Program-made: the position numbers and the translations under genes | In this document: in pieces, positions 25,801-36,030 of the stretch | Numbering within the stretch: position 1 is the stretch's first letter | Layout: every line of letters starts with the position of its first letter | Notes under the pieces: model-generated | Told to the model about the DNA's origin: nothing | What the model saw: only the letters and a program-made list of their open reading frames with translations | The model's database searches: none | From: Bradyrhizobium sp. MOS003 | GTDB lineage: Bacteria > Pseudomonadota > Alphaproteobacteria > Rhizobiales > Xanthobacteraceae | Direction of reading: 5' to 3' | Length of the DNA: 64,000 nt | Assembly (NCBI RefSeq): GCF_003020125.1 | Contig: NZ_PYFW01000003.1 | Span: forward strand, 186,001 to 250,000

Positions 25801-27047
25801 GCGCGACCATCCTCTTCGTCGACGACGAGCCGGACCTCGAAGCGCTGGTCCTGCAAAAGTTTCGCAGGCAGATCCGCGACGGACAGGTCACCATCATATT
25901 CGCCCGCGACGGTGTCGAGGCGCTGGCCTTGCTCGAGCAGAATCCCGAAGTCGACATGGTGGTCTCCGATATCAACATGCCCCGGATGGACGGGCTATCG
26001 CTGCTCGCGAAACTCCAGGAGGCCGAGGACAAGAAGTCGACCATCATCGTCTCGGCCTATGGCGACATGAGCAACATCCGCACCGCCATGAACCGCGGGG
26101 CGTTCGACTTCCTGACCAAGCCAATCGACTTCGCCGATCTGGAAGCGACGATCGAGAAGACCATCCGCCATATCGAGATGCTGCGCGAGGTGCGGCGCCG
26201 GCAGGCGGAAGCCGAGCGCGCGCATGCGGCGCTATCGCGTCATTTCTCGCCCGAGCTTGCCAGGCGTCTGGCGGCCGGCAGCGACGGCGAGGGGATCGAA
26301 GTTCAATGGCGCGATGTCGCCACCATCTTCACCGATATCACTGGCTTCACTTCGTTGGTCGAAACCGCGTCGCCCGAGACGTTGGGCAAGCTGCTCAACG
26401 AGTATGTCGGCGGCATGACTGAAGTCGTCTTCGGACATGAAGGCACGGTCGCGAAGATCATCGGCGACGCGATCCAGGTTCTGTTCAACGCGCCCGGCGA
26501 CCAGCCGGATTATGCCACGCGTGCGGTCGCCTGCGCCCATGAGCTCGATGCCTGGGCGCAGGGCTTTCGCGCGCGCCAGAGCGCCATCGGCGTCACCTTC
26601 GGTGCCACCCGCATCGGCATTCACGCCGGCCCGGCGTTGGTCGGCAATTTCGGCGGCAATCGCTTCTTCGACTACACCGCGTATGGGGACTCCATCAACA
26701 TTGCGGCACGGCTGGAGGCCGCCAACAAGCATCTGGGTACCCGCATCTGCGTCAGCGCCAGCATCGCAGAGGCGGCCGAGAATTTTCAAGGCCGCCCCGT
26801 GGGCGAGCTGATGCTGCGCGGACGCAGCGAGCCGTTGCGCGCGTTCGAGCCGCTGCAGCAGGCTAAATTCGAAGCGCCGGAAACGGCTCTGTATTCCGAG
26901 GCTTTCGCCAAGATGGAGGCCGGTGATGTCGCGGCCATGCCGGCCTTCGCCGCACTGGTCGGCATGCACGCCGACGATTCCCTGGCCGGCTTTCACCTGA
27001 GGCGCCTGCTCAACGGCGCCAACGGCATTCGCATGCAACTGGAATAG
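25797..27047 (+). CDS. Response regulator fused to class III adenylate/guanylate cyclase
   Basis: 416 residues. A receiver domain (1-125) with phospho-acceptor Asp58 ([12 protein letters not shown]) and LTKPIDF is joined by a helical linker (130-165) to a class III cyclase domain (about 170-365). The metal-binding aspartates are Asp180 in FTDITGF and Asp224 in [27 protein letters not shown] holds the transition-state Asn and Arg. Thus it should make cAMP or cGMP under control of phosphorylation by the upstream kinase. About 50 extra C-terminal residues follow. It ends 9 bases before an unusual hypothetical gene. Confidence 0.93.
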   Translation: MSATILFVDDEPDLEALVLQKFRRQIRDGQVTIIFARDGVEALALLEQNPEVDMVVSDINMPRMDGLSLLAKLQEAEDKKSTIIVSAYGDMSNIRTAMNRGAFDFLTKPIDFADLEATIEKTIRHIEMLREVRRRQAEAERAHAALSRHFSPELARRLAAGSDGEGIEVQWRDVATIFTDITGFTSLVETASPETLGKLLNEYVGGMTEVVFGHEGTVAKIIGDAIQVLFNAPGDQPDYATRAVACAHELDAWAQGFRARQSAIGVTFGATRIGIHAGPALVGNFGGNRFFDYTAYGDSINIAARLEAANKHLGTRICVSASIAEAAENFQGRPVGELMLRGRSEPLRAFEPLQQAKFEAPETALYSEAFAKMEAGDVAAMPAFAALVGMHADDSLAGFHLRRLLNGANGIRMQLE

Positions 27048-27056
27048 GAGTTCGTC

Positions 27057-27803
27057 ATGGTTCGCGAATTTTCTGCAGGCAATTACCGCTTCATTCCGTC
27101 CGTGTTTCAATATTCGGCAGGTGCCGTCGCGGATGACGGTTACGAGATCGAACGCGTTCGCTTCGACCGTCTGGTGCCGCTTGCGGAGGGGTTTGCGCTG
27201 GTCGCAAAGTTCATCCAGGACGCAGGGCGGCCGCTGACGGCGTTCTGCGCCTGCGAGCTGCGTTCGCCGGCGGCCTTCAGCGAAGAGGGTTTTCGCGCGT
27301 TCAACCTGCATTACGTAAAGACGCTGTCGGAATGGGGCATCTTCGACGGCACCACCAACCCGGTGGCGCGCAGCAATGTCTGTCCGGAGATCGATCCGCC
27401 GGCCGAGCCGTCGTTCTATGCGTTCTCGTTCACCCGGCCGACCCGCTCGAAAGGGCCGTCCTTCGTGATATCTGGCGGTGCCGAGGCGCGCGAGGGCAGC
27501 GGCACCTATGTCGAGCGTACCGTGCGCTATCGCGACCTCAGCCCGGAGGGGCTGCGGGAGAAGGTGCGCTTCACCACGACGTCGCAGATGGAGGCTCGGA
27601 TGGCGGCCTTCGGCTTCGGCTGGAGCGACACGACCGCGGTGCAGGCCTATTCCGTGCACGATTTCCACCACGCGCTCGTCGACGAACTGGTGCGCCGCGG
27701 CGCGTTGCGCTCGGGCCTGACCTGGCATTTTGCCCGGCCGCCGGTGGTCGATCTGGAATACGAGATGGATTGCCGCCGGGTGTTGCGCGAGGTGGTGATT
27801 TAA
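27057..27803 (+). CDS. Conserved protein, possibly 2-amino-5-chloromuconate deaminase (CnbZ)-like
   Basis: 248 residues, no signal peptide or membrane segment. The sequence (NYRFIPSVFQYSAGV-like start, PLAEGFALVAKFI, PLTAFCACELRSPAAFSEEGF, NPVARSNVCPE, TSQMEARMAAFGFGW) reminds me of the CnbZ-type deaminase family, which has a YjgF/RidA-like fold, but I recall this from memory only. The conserved arginine in ARSNVCPE is suggestive of a RidA-type active site. It is 9 bases after the cyclase gene and may be co-transcribed with the signalling genes. Its stop overlaps the convergent permease gene. Function is open. Confidence 0.5.
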   Translation: MVREFSAGNYRFIPSVFQYSAGAVADDGYEIERVRFDRLVPLAEGFALVAKFIQDAGRPLTAFCACELRSPAAFSEEGFRAFNLHYVKTLSEWGIFDGTTNPVARSNVCPEIDPPAEPSFYAFSFTRPTRSKGPSFVISGGAEAREGSGTYVERTVRYRDLSPEGLREKVRFTTTSQMEARMAAFGFGWSDTTAVQAYSVHDFHHALVDELVRRGALRSGLTWHFARPPVVDLEYEMDCRRVLREVVI

Positions 27804-28687
27804 CGCTGCCTCGGATCGAGCGCGTCGCGCAGGCCGTCGCCGAGCAGGTTGAGCGACAGCACCACGAGGAAGATTGCCAGCCCCGGCCAGATCGCCATCC
27901 ACGGCGCCTGGGTCAGGAAGCGCTGCGCCGCATTGAGCATGCTGCCCCATGACGGCGCCGGCGGCTGCTGGCCGAGGCCGAGGAACGACAACGCGGCCTC
28001 GGCGATGATCGCGGCGGCGATCGAGAGCGTCGCCTGCACCAGAAGCGTGGGCAGGACGTTTGGCAGGATATGCGAGAACGCAATGCGCCAGGGCGGATTG
28101 CCGAGCGCGCGCGCTGCCTCGACATAATCCTCGGCCTTGACGACGAGCACCTGGCCTCGGGTCAGGCGGATGAAGATCGGTGTTGCGGAGATGCCGATCG
28201 CAATCATGGCATTGCCGAGGCTCGGCCCGAGGAATGCCGCCAGCGCGATCGCCAGGATCAGGAACGGGCAGGCCAGCATCGCGTCCGTGATCCGGCTGAT
28301 CAGCGCGTCGACGAAGCCGCCGCGATAGCCGGCGAGAAGGCCGAGCGGCACGCCGATACCCAGCGCGATCGCGACCGAGATCAGACCCGCGAGCAGCGAT
28401 GCCCGGGCGCCGTAGACGACGCGGCTCAGGATGTCGCGGCCGAGCTCGTCGGTACCGAACCAGTGCGCCGCGGTGGGCGGCTTGCGCACCAGGCTCCAGC
28501 TCGTCGCGATGGGATCATAGGGCACGACGAGCGGTGCGAAGGCCGCAAGCAAGATGAACGCCGTGATCACGACGAGCCCGAACACGGCGGCCTTGCGCTT
28601 GAATAGGCGCCGTCGGGCGCGGCGTGCCGGGCTGTCCAGCTCGTAGGCCTGGATGGCAGGGCTGGCTGGCAGGGCAGCGTCGGTCAT
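27800..28687 (-). CDS. Peptide-type ABC transporter permease (DppC-like), importer 1
   Basis: 295 residues. It has an N-terminal cytoplasmic segment, a first helix (AAVFGLVVITAFILLAAFA) and five further helices. GTDELGRDILSRVVYGAR is the DppC/OppC hallmark, and the EAA loop is ARALGNPPWRIAFSHILPNVLP. It is the second inner-membrane subunit of a dipeptide/oligopeptide/nickel-class importer, paired with the DppB-like protein 3 bases upstream. It is the last gene of the importer 1 unit and converges on the CnbZ-like gene. Confidence 0.93.
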   Translation of the reverse strand: MTDAALPASPAIQAYELDSPARRARRRLFKRKAAVFGLVVITAFILLAAFAPLVVPYDPIATSWSLVRKPPTAAHWFGTDELGRDILSRVVYGARASLLAGLISVAIALGIGVPLGLLAGYRGGFVDALISRITDAMLACPFLILAIALAAFLGPSLGNAMIAIGISATPIFIRLTRGQVLVVKAEDYVEAARALGNPPWRIAFSHILPNVLPTLLVQATLSIAAAIIAEAALSFLGLGQQPPAPSWGSMLNAAQRFLTQAPWMAIWPGLAIFLVVLSLNLLGDGLRDALDPRQR

Positions 28688-28690
28688 CGC

Positions 28691-29632
28691 CTAGCCCCTC
28701 AGCCGCGGATTGACGAGGATATAGGCGATATCGGCGACGAGGTTCAGCGTGATGTAGACCGTGGCCGTGACCAGCACGACGCCCTGCACCACCGCGTAGT
28801 CGCGGTTGAAGACGGCGTCGACGATCAGCTTGCCGAAACCGGGAATGGAGAAGATCTGCTCGGTCAGGACGGCGCCGGACAGCAGCGTGCCGAGCTCCAG
28901 CGCGCCGAGCGTGATGATGGGCGTCAGCGCATTGCGCATGGCATGCTTGAGGATCACGGAGCGTTCGGAGAGCCCCTTTGCGCGCGCGGTGCGGACATAG
29001 TCGCTCTCCAGCACCTGAAGCATGGCGCTGCGGGTATGCCGCATCAGGACCGCGGAGATTGCGTTGCCGAGCACGAAGGCCGGCATGATGGTGGCAGCAA
29101 GGCTCGCGCGCCAGTCCTCGGTGAGCGGCACGTAGCCTGAGGCCGGCAACCAGCCGAGCTTGATCGAGAACAGGAAGATCAGCAGGATCCCGAGCCAGAA
29201 ATTCGGCGTCGAGATCCCCCACAGCGCAAACAGGTTCGCGCCATAGTCCCAGGCCGTGCCCTTCTTCACCGCGGAGACGATGCCGGCGGGAATGCCGATG
29301 AAGAACGCGATCAGGATCGCCATCGAGCCCAGCTGCAGCGTCACCGGCAATTTTTGCGCGATCAGCTCGCGCACCGGCATCTTGTTGCGCAAGGACTCGC
29401 CGAAGTTACCGGTGAGGACTCCCTTGAGCCAGTACACATATTGCACAGGGATCGGCTGATCGAGCTTATACTGCTGCCGGATCTGTTCGATCACGGCGGG
29501 ATCGCGCTCCTCGCCCGCCATCACCAGCGCGGGATCGCCCGGCAGCAATTGCTGGAGCGAGAAGATCAACACCGACACGAAGAACAGTGTCGGCACGATC
29601 TGAGCGATGCGGTGGGCAAGGAACCTCAGCAT
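28691..29632 (-). CDS. Peptide-type ABC transporter permease (DppB-like), importer 1
   Basis: 313 residues from the ATG at 29632 (MLRFLAHRIAQIVPTLF). The N-terminal DppB/OppB pattern, a periplasmic loop with LDQPIPVQYVYWLKG, the EAA loop (ARAKGLSERSVILKHAMRNAL) and the ending DPRLRG are typical. An upstream open frame runs into a palindromic repeat and is not part of the gene. It forms the channel with the DppC-like subunit. It is separated from the binding-protein gene by a 130-base palindromic element. Confidence 0.93.
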   Translation of the reverse strand: MLRFLAHRIAQIVPTLFFVSVLIFSLQQLLPGDPALVMAGEERDPAVIEQIRQQYKLDQPIPVQYVYWLKGVLTGNFGESLRNKMPVRELIAQKLPVTLQLGSMAILIAFFIGIPAGIVSAVKKGTAWDYGANLFALWGISTPNFWLGILLIFLFSIKLGWLPASGYVPLTEDWRASLAATIMPAFVLGNAISAVLMRHTRSAMLQVLESDYVRTARAKGLSERSVILKHAMRNALTPIITLGALELGTLLSGAVLTEQIFSIPGFGKLIVDAVFNRDYAVVQGVVLVTATVYITLNLVADIAYILVNPRLRG

Positions 29633-29641
29633 GGCCAGGCC

Positions 29642-29771
29642 CGTGTCCCGGGGGCGGCGCAACATGTAATGTTGGGCTGCTGAACCGGGACCCATCTATC
29701 ACGATGGGCCGTCGCTATGGGTCCCGGCTCTGCAGTGCAGCGCTTGCGCGCTGCGCCGCGTCCGGGACACG
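29642..29771. repeat. Composite palindrome, family C, between binding-protein and permease genes
   Basis: Outer arms CGTGTCCCGG (29642-29651) and CCGGGACACG (29762-29771) match exactly. The interior contains ATGGGTCCCGGCTCTGC and TGCAGCGCTTGCGCGCTG, related to the shorter element at 7646-7698. On the mRNA of the minus-strand operon it would fold between the receptor and DppB cistrons. It is 130 bases long and non-coding. Confidence 0.75.
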
Positions 29772-29789
29772 CACCTATCGTCTGCTTCG

Positions 29790-31313
29790 TCACTTGAACT
29801 TCAACCCGACCACACGCACCAGCCCGTCCGGCATCTGCTTGTAGCCCTGAAGCTTGGTCGTGTGTGCGATCAGTAGCGTGCGGTGATAGATGTAGATGAT
29901 CGGCAAATCGTCGAGCAGGATTTTTGTCAGCTTGGCGTAGATCGCCTTGCGCTCTTCGACATTGGACGTCGCCCGCCCGTCTTCCATCAGCTTGTCGGCG
30001 TCCGGATTTGCGTACCCGCCGTCATTCTGCGGTGCCTTGCTGCGCATGAAGATGTAGGAATTGCCGTCCGGGTCGATGCGGCCGCTCCAGTTGATCTGGA
30101 AGATCTGGAACTCGCCGGCCTGGGCCTGCTTGAATGTGGTCGCGAATTCGACCGCACGGATCTTGATGTCGAAGCCGGCTTCGGCGGCCATGGACTGCAC
30201 GACCTGAGCCACGGCTTCGTTCTCCGCGCCCTTGGGAATCATGTAATCCACCGTCACCGGCAAGGTGACGCCGGCTTCCTTCAGCAGCGCCTTGGCCTTG
30301 GCGATGTCGCGGCCGTGGACCGGGAACGCCTTCTGGTAATAGGGATGCGTCGGGCTGACCCATTGATTGCCCGGCGTAAACTCGCCATTGAACACGACTT
30401 GGTTGAGGGCTTCGCGATCGATCGAGAGGTCGAGCGCCTGGCGGACTTTCGCCGACTGGCTCAGCGGCCCCTTGGTCTTGTCGTTGCCGATGTTGACGGT
30501 CAGGCCGAGATAGCCGAGTTCCGGCGCGGTGGAGAGCACGAGGCGGGAATCGGCGCGGACGTCCTTGATGTCGGTGGCAAGCACGCGCTCGATCAGATCG
30601 AGTCCGCCGGACTTCAAGTTGGCGAGCCGCACCGTCGCGTCGACGATCGGCAGGAACACCACGCGATCGATGTGGATGTTGTCCTTGTTCCAGTAGTCGG
30701 CGAATTTCTCGAACACGATGCGATCCTGCTGCACGCGCTCGACGAACTTGTAGGGGCCGGCGCAGACCGGATGCAGGCCGAATTTGTCGCCGGCCTCCTT
30801 CGCGGCCTTCGGCGAGACCATCATGCCGGAGCGGTCGGTGAGCTGGGCGATCAGCGGCGAGTAGGGGGTTTTCAGCACCAGCTTGATGGTGAGGGGATCG
30901 ACCACCTCGACATGGTCGACGCTGGCAAGCTCCGACTTGCGGAACGAGGTCGGCAGCGTCATGTGACGCTCGATCGAGAATTTCGCGGCTTCCGCGTCCA
31001 GCGGCTCGCCGTCGTGGAATTTGACGCCCGGCCGGAGCTTGATCGTCATTTCCTTGCCGTCGGCCGAGGTCTCGTGGGACAGCGCGAGCTGCGGCACGAT
31101 GTTGAGCTTCTCGTCGATGTCGAACAGCTTGTCGCAGAAGGCGGAGAACACGATGCGGCCGACATAGGTGCGGCCGATGCTGGGATCGAGGATATCGGGG
31201 TCCTCGGCGATGCCGATGCGAAGCGTGGTCTGGGCCTGAACCTGGTCCTGGGCCGCGCCCGCGAGCGACGTCAGCACAGCCGACGCCAGGATTGTCAAAC
31301 GCATGAAACTCAT
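29790..31313 (-). CDS. Peptide-type ABC transporter substrate-binding protein, importer 1 (SBP family 5)
   Basis: 507 residues from the ATG at 31313. A signal peptide of about 27 residues (MRLTILASAVLTSLAGAA core) precedes a mature protein beginning near QTTLRIGIAEDPDILDPS. GKEMTIKLRPGVKFHDGEPLDAEAAKF (shown here in part) is the family-5 hallmark, residues about 85-110. It is the periplasmic receptor for importer 1, for peptides, glutathione or similar ligands. It lies downstream of the DppF-like gene and upstream of the DppB-like gene. Confidence 0.92.
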   Translation of the reverse strand: MSFMRLTILASAVLTSLAGAAQDQVQAQTTLRIGIAEDPDILDPSIGRTYVGRIVFSAFCDKLFDIDEKLNIVPQLALSHETSADGKEMTIKLRPGVKFHDGEPLDAEAAKFSIERHMTLPTSFRKSELASVDHVEVVDPLTIKLVLKTPYSPLIAQLTDRSGMMVSPKAAKEAGDKFGLHPVCAGPYKFVERVQQDRIVFEKFADYWNKDNIHIDRVVFLPIVDATVRLANLKSGGLDLIERVLATDIKDVRADSRLVLSTAPELGYLGLTVNIGNDKTKGPLSQSAKVRQALDLSIDREALNQVVFNGEFTPGNQWVSPTHPYYQKAFPVHGRDIAKAKALLKEAGVTLPVTVDYMIPKGAENEAVAQVVQSMAAEAGFDIKIRAVEFATTFKQAQAGEFQIFQINWSGRIDPDGNSYIFMRSKAPQNDGGYANPDADKLMEDGRATSNVEERKAIYAKLTKILLDDLPIIYIYHRTLLIAHTTKLQGYKQMPDGLVRVVGLKFK

Positions 31314-31318
31314 CGCTC

Positions 31319-32436
<1,118 letters not shown>

Positions 32437-32437
<1 letters not shown>

Positions 32438-33426
32438 CACGACACCAGACGTTCGAGCGGCGCGCGGATGCAGCGCGAGAGGTGGTTTTGGCTGACTTCG
32501 ATCAATGGCGGCGGCGTCTTGGTGCAGGCGTCCAGCACGAACGGGCAGCGTGCGGCGAAGCGGCAGCCGTCGGGCGGCTGCGCCATGTTCGGCACCATGC
32601 CCTCGATCGTTGCGAGCTGTTCGGCGCGATGGTCGAGCCGCGGGATCGAGCCGAGCAAGCCGACCGTGTAAGGATGCTGCGGCGCCGAGAACAACTCATC
32701 CACCGGCGCGCGCTCGACGATCTCGCCGGCATACATCACCGCGACCTCGTCGCAGACCTCGGCGACGACGCCGAGATCGTGGGTGATCAGGATGATGGCG
32801 GCGCCGCTTGCCGCCTTCAGCTCGCGCATCAGCTCCAGGATCTGGGCTTGCAGGGTGACGTCGAGCGCGGTCGTCGGCTCATCGGCGATCAGCAGGCGCG
32901 GATCGCAGGCCAGCGCCATCGCGATCATCACGCGCTGGCGCATCCCGCCGGAGAGCTTGTGCGGATATTCGTCGATGCGTCGCTCGGGCGAGGGGATGTG
33001 GACGCGCCGCAACAGTTCGACGGCGCGCTCGCGCGCGCTCTTCCGCGAGCCGCCGCGGTGGCGCAAGATGGTCTCGATGATCTGGTCGCCGATGGTGAAG
33101 CTCGGGTTGAGCGAGGTCATCGGCTCCTGGAAGATCATCGCGAGCCGGTTGCCGCGGAGGTCGCGCAGCATCTGGTCCGGTGTCTTTAGCAGGTCGAAAC
33201 CGTCGAAGCGGATCGCGCCGGAAATCTCCGCGCTCTGCTTCGGCAGAAGGCCCATGATGGCCAGCGAGGTCACGCTCTTGCCGCAGCCGGATTCGCCGAC
33301 GAGGCCGAGCGTCGCGCCATTGGCGACACTGAGATCGACGCCGTCGACGGCATGGGTGATCCGGCCGTCGTCGCCGTGAAAGCGGATACGCAGATCCGTG
33401 ATCTCGATGAGAGGGCTCACGATCAT
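32437..33426 (-). CDS. Peptide-type ABC transporter ATP-binding protein (DppD-like), importer 1
   Basis: 329 residues from the ATG at 33426; a longer upstream open frame is antisense noise over the DUF1028 gene. Walker A is [13 protein letters not shown], the signature [15 protein letters not shown], Walker [13 protein letters not shown] and the switch [25 protein letters not shown] near the C-terminus is the conserved cysteine cluster. It forms a heterodimeric ATPase with the DppF-like subunit. ATGA-type coupling to the DUF1028 gene upstream indicates a shared mRNA. Confidence 0.93.
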
Positions 33427-34133
33427 GCCTGCCTTGCCCGTGCCGCGGCGATGGTCGCGTCGATGACGCTGCGATCGGTGTTGCCGGATGGATTTTGTCG
33501 CGTCGGCATGGAGGGGCGGAAGTGCACCCAGAGCTCCTGGCTGACTTGCTCGAGCCGTTCGAGTTCGCCGAGCGGATCGGGATGGTCGTCGGCGCGGATA
33601 TCCAGCGCCGGCCATTCCTCCTCGCCGTGGATCAGGAGCGCCGCGGACTGCTTGCCGCGCTTGTCGCCGCCGGCGGCTTCGCCCGCGCGCATCGCTGCGA
33701 GCAGACGGCGCGGGAACGGCAGGCTGTCATTGGCGATATAGGTCCTCGCGGTCTCGTCGAGGACGTCGGCGCCAGCGAGCATGTTGCCGGCGATCGAAAA
33801 GCCGCTGCCTGCGACGTGCCCGCACCAGTCGACGCAGTCGCGCCCGGTATGTGCGGCGATCTCGCCGCTCGCATCCATGATGTGGACCTGCCGGCTCTCG
33901 CGGCCATCGTCGGTGGCGAGCAGTGCGGCGAGAACGTCATGCACATTCAGGCCTTCCCGCAGCAGCTTGACGCCGTCGATGCCGTAATAGGGATTGACGA
34001 AGGCCTGGGTCGCGATGGCGCCGACGCCGGCCGCGATGTACGGTACGCGTGCGCCGACGGCGAAGAAGCGGGTCGCGACCGCGATGCCGAACTGGCCGGT
34101 GTCAGGGTCTCGCGCGATGATCGACCAGGTCAT
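33423..34133 (-). CDS. DUF1028 family protein (Ntn-hydrolase-like)
   Basis: 236 residues. MTWSIIARDPDTGQFGIAVATRFFAVG and TQAFVNPYYGIDG, each shown in part here, are hallmarks of DUF1028, a family with an N-terminal-nucleophile-hydrolase-like fold. If the initiator Met is removed, Thr2 would be N-terminal and a candidate nucleophile; this is inference. It lies between gamma-glutamyltransferase and the DppD-like ATPase, overlapping the latter by 4 bases. Context suggests hydrolysis of an imported amide or peptide. There is no signal peptide, so the site of action is cytoplasmic. Confidence 0.85.
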   Translation of the reverse strand: MTWSIIARDPDTGQFGIAVATRFFAVGARVPYIAAGVGAIATQAFVNPYYGIDGVKLLREGLNVHDVLAALLATDDGRESRQVHIMDASGEIAAHTGRDCVDWCGHVAGSGFSIAGNMLAGADVLDETARTYIANDSLPFPRRLLAAMRAGEAAGGDKRGKQSAALLIHGEEEWPALDIRADDHPDPLGELERLEQVSQELWVHFRPSMPTRQNPSGNTDRSVIDATIAAARARQA

Positions 34134-34143
34134 GTTCTACCCA

Positions 34144-35949
34144 TCAGCGTCCGGCGGCGTAGCCCTGCATACCGCGCGGATTGGCGGCGGCGCGACGCCG
34201 CACGCCGACGCGCGAGGCAGCGGTGAGGCGTCCTTCGGACCAGTCCGGTCCGACCTCGACGATGTGTCCGCGCTCGCGAAGATTCTCGATCGTCGCCTTC
34301 GGCACGCGGTTCTCCACCACGAGCACGCCGGGGCGCGCTGTCCGGGGCCAGAACGAGATCGGGAAATGTTCGGAGTGCCAGGCCGGCGCGTCGATGGATT
34401 CCTGAAGATTGAGATTGCAATGGACGTGGCGCAGGAAGAACTGCGTGATCCACTGATCCTGCTGGTCGCCGCCGGGCGAGCCCCAGGCGAGATAAGGCTC
34501 GCCGTCGCGCAGCGCCATGGTCGGCGACAGCGTGGTGCGTGGCCGCTTGCCCGGTGCGAGCGAACCGGGTTGGTTCTCCTCCAAATCGAACATTTGGGCG
34601 CGGCTACCAAGGCAGAATCCCAGTTCCGGAATGACAGGCGAGGATTGCAGCCAGCCTCCTGAAGGCGTCGAGGACACCATGTTGCCGGCTTTGTCGATGA
34701 TATCGAAATGCACGGTGTCGCCGCGCACCTCGCCGAAGCGCCCCACGGTCGGCTCACCGGCGCCTAGCGCGCCAACGGCCTCGCGTTGGCCTTCGGCGCG
34801 GCGCAGCTTGACGACGCCGCCAAAGCCTTCGATCGCGCCGGGCCGCAGATCGAGCGAAGCCTTCTCGGTCACCAGCTTGCGGCGCTCGTCGTTGTAGGCG
34901 TCCGATAGCAGCGTCGCGATCGGGATCTCGCTGAATTTGGGATCACCGTAGAATTTCTCACGGTCGGCAAAGGCGAGCTTGGCGCATTCGATCTGGAGGT
35001 GGATGAACTCGGGCCCGGTCGGGTCGAGCCCGTCGAGCGCAAAGCCCTTCAGCAGCGCGAGCTGCTGCAGCGTGACGGGGCCCTGGCTCCAGACCCCGGC
35101 CTTGCAGACCGTGTAGCGGCCGTAATCGTAGGTGAGCGGCGTCTCGACCGTCGGTTGCCAGCGCGCCATGTCGTCGGCGGAAAGCACGCCGCGATGCGGC
35201 GAGCCGCTGACGTCCATGACCTCTTGCGTCCGGCAGAACTTGTCGATGGCTTCCGCGACAAAACCTTGCGACCAGGCTTTGCGCGCGCGCTCGATCTCGG
35301 CGTCGCGGCCACCGCCGCCGCTCTCGGCCCCGCTGAGAATGCGCGCGTAGGTCGCAGCCAGTGTCTTGTTGGTGAAGAGCGTGCCGGGCTTCGGCACTTC
35401 GCCATTCGGAAGATAGACCGCGGCTGAGGTCGGCCAATGCTTGCGGAACAATTGTTCGACGGTCTGGATCGTGGCGCAGGCGCGCTCGACCAGCGGGTAG
35501 CCGTCGCGTGCGTATGAGATCGCGGGCTCCAGCACGTCGCGCACGCGCATCGTGCCGTAATCGCGCAGCAGCATCATCCAGGATTCAAATGTGCCGGGGA
35601 CGCAGGCCGCGAGCAGGCCGGTGCCCGGCACCATGTCGAGACCTTCGCTCTTGTAATGCGCGATGGTGGCGCGCGCCGGTGCCGGGCCCTGGCCGCAGAT
35701 CACTTCGGTGCGGCCGCGCTTGACGTCGTGGACGATCACAGGCACGTCGCCGCCGGGGCCGTTGAGATGCGGTTCGACCACCTGGAGCGTGAAGGCGGCG
35801 GCAACGCCGGCGTCGAAAGCGTTGCCACCCTTTTCGAGGATGGCCATGCCGACGGCGGTCGCGATCCAGTGCGTGGTGGCGACGACACCGAACGTGCCCT
35901 CGATCTCGGGGCGCGTCGTGAAGGGATCGGGATTGACGTTGCTGGCCAT
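34144..35949 (-). CDS. Gamma-glutamyltransferase family protein
   Basis: 601 residues. The autocleavage site and nucleophile are at Thr412 in GDTVHFDIID, and downstream GNMVSSTPSGG and the GSPGGDQQ segment supply the expected substrate-pocket residues. The N-terminal FGVVATTHWIATAVGMAILEKGGNAFDAG matches in its pattern (given in part). Bacterial enzymes are usually periplasmic, but no clear signal peptide is present here, which points to a cytoplasmic member of the group. It would cleave gamma-glutamyl bonds of glutathione or related peptides. It sits between two peptide importers. Confidence 0.9.
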   Translation of the reverse strand: MASNVNPDPFTTRPEIEGTFGVVATTHWIATAVGMAILEKGGNAFDAGVAAAFTLQVVEPHLNGPGGDVPVIVHDVKRGRTEVICGQGPAPARATIAHYKSEGLDMVPGTGLLAACVPGTFESWMMLLRDYGTMRVRDVLEPAISYARDGYPLVERACATIQTVEQLFRKHWPTSAAVYLPNGEVPKPGTLFTNKTLAATYARILSGAESGGGGRDAEIERARKAWSQGFVAEAIDKFCRTQEVMDVSGSPHRGVLSADDMARWQPTVETPLTYDYGRYTVCKAGVWSQGPVTLQQLALLKGFALDGLDPTGPEFIHLQIECAKLAFADREKFYGDPKFSEIPIATLLSDAYNDERRKLVTEKASLDLRPGAIEGFGGVVKLRRAEGQREAVGALGAGEPTVGRFGEVRGDTVHFDIIDKAGNMVSSTPSGGWLQSSPVIPELGFCLGSRAQMFDLEENQPGSLAPGKRPRTTLSPTMALRDGEPYLAWGSPGGDQQDQWITQFFLRHVHCNLNLQESIDAPAWHSEHFPISFWPRTARPGVLVVENRVPKATIENLRERGHIVEVGPDWSEGRLTAASRVGVRRRAAANPRGMQGYAAGR

Positions 35950-36030
35950 GGTTACCTCATTTGCGGTGCGCGCAATTGATCACAGGCCGTGCTGGGATGC
36001 CAAATGCACAGGCCGCATGGCACGCGTGCG

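Noticed and set aside
26232..27950. A 572-codon open frame on the minus strand opposite the cyclase and CnbZ-like genes.
   Set aside because: It covers three real reading frames on the other strand and lacks any recognisable domain.
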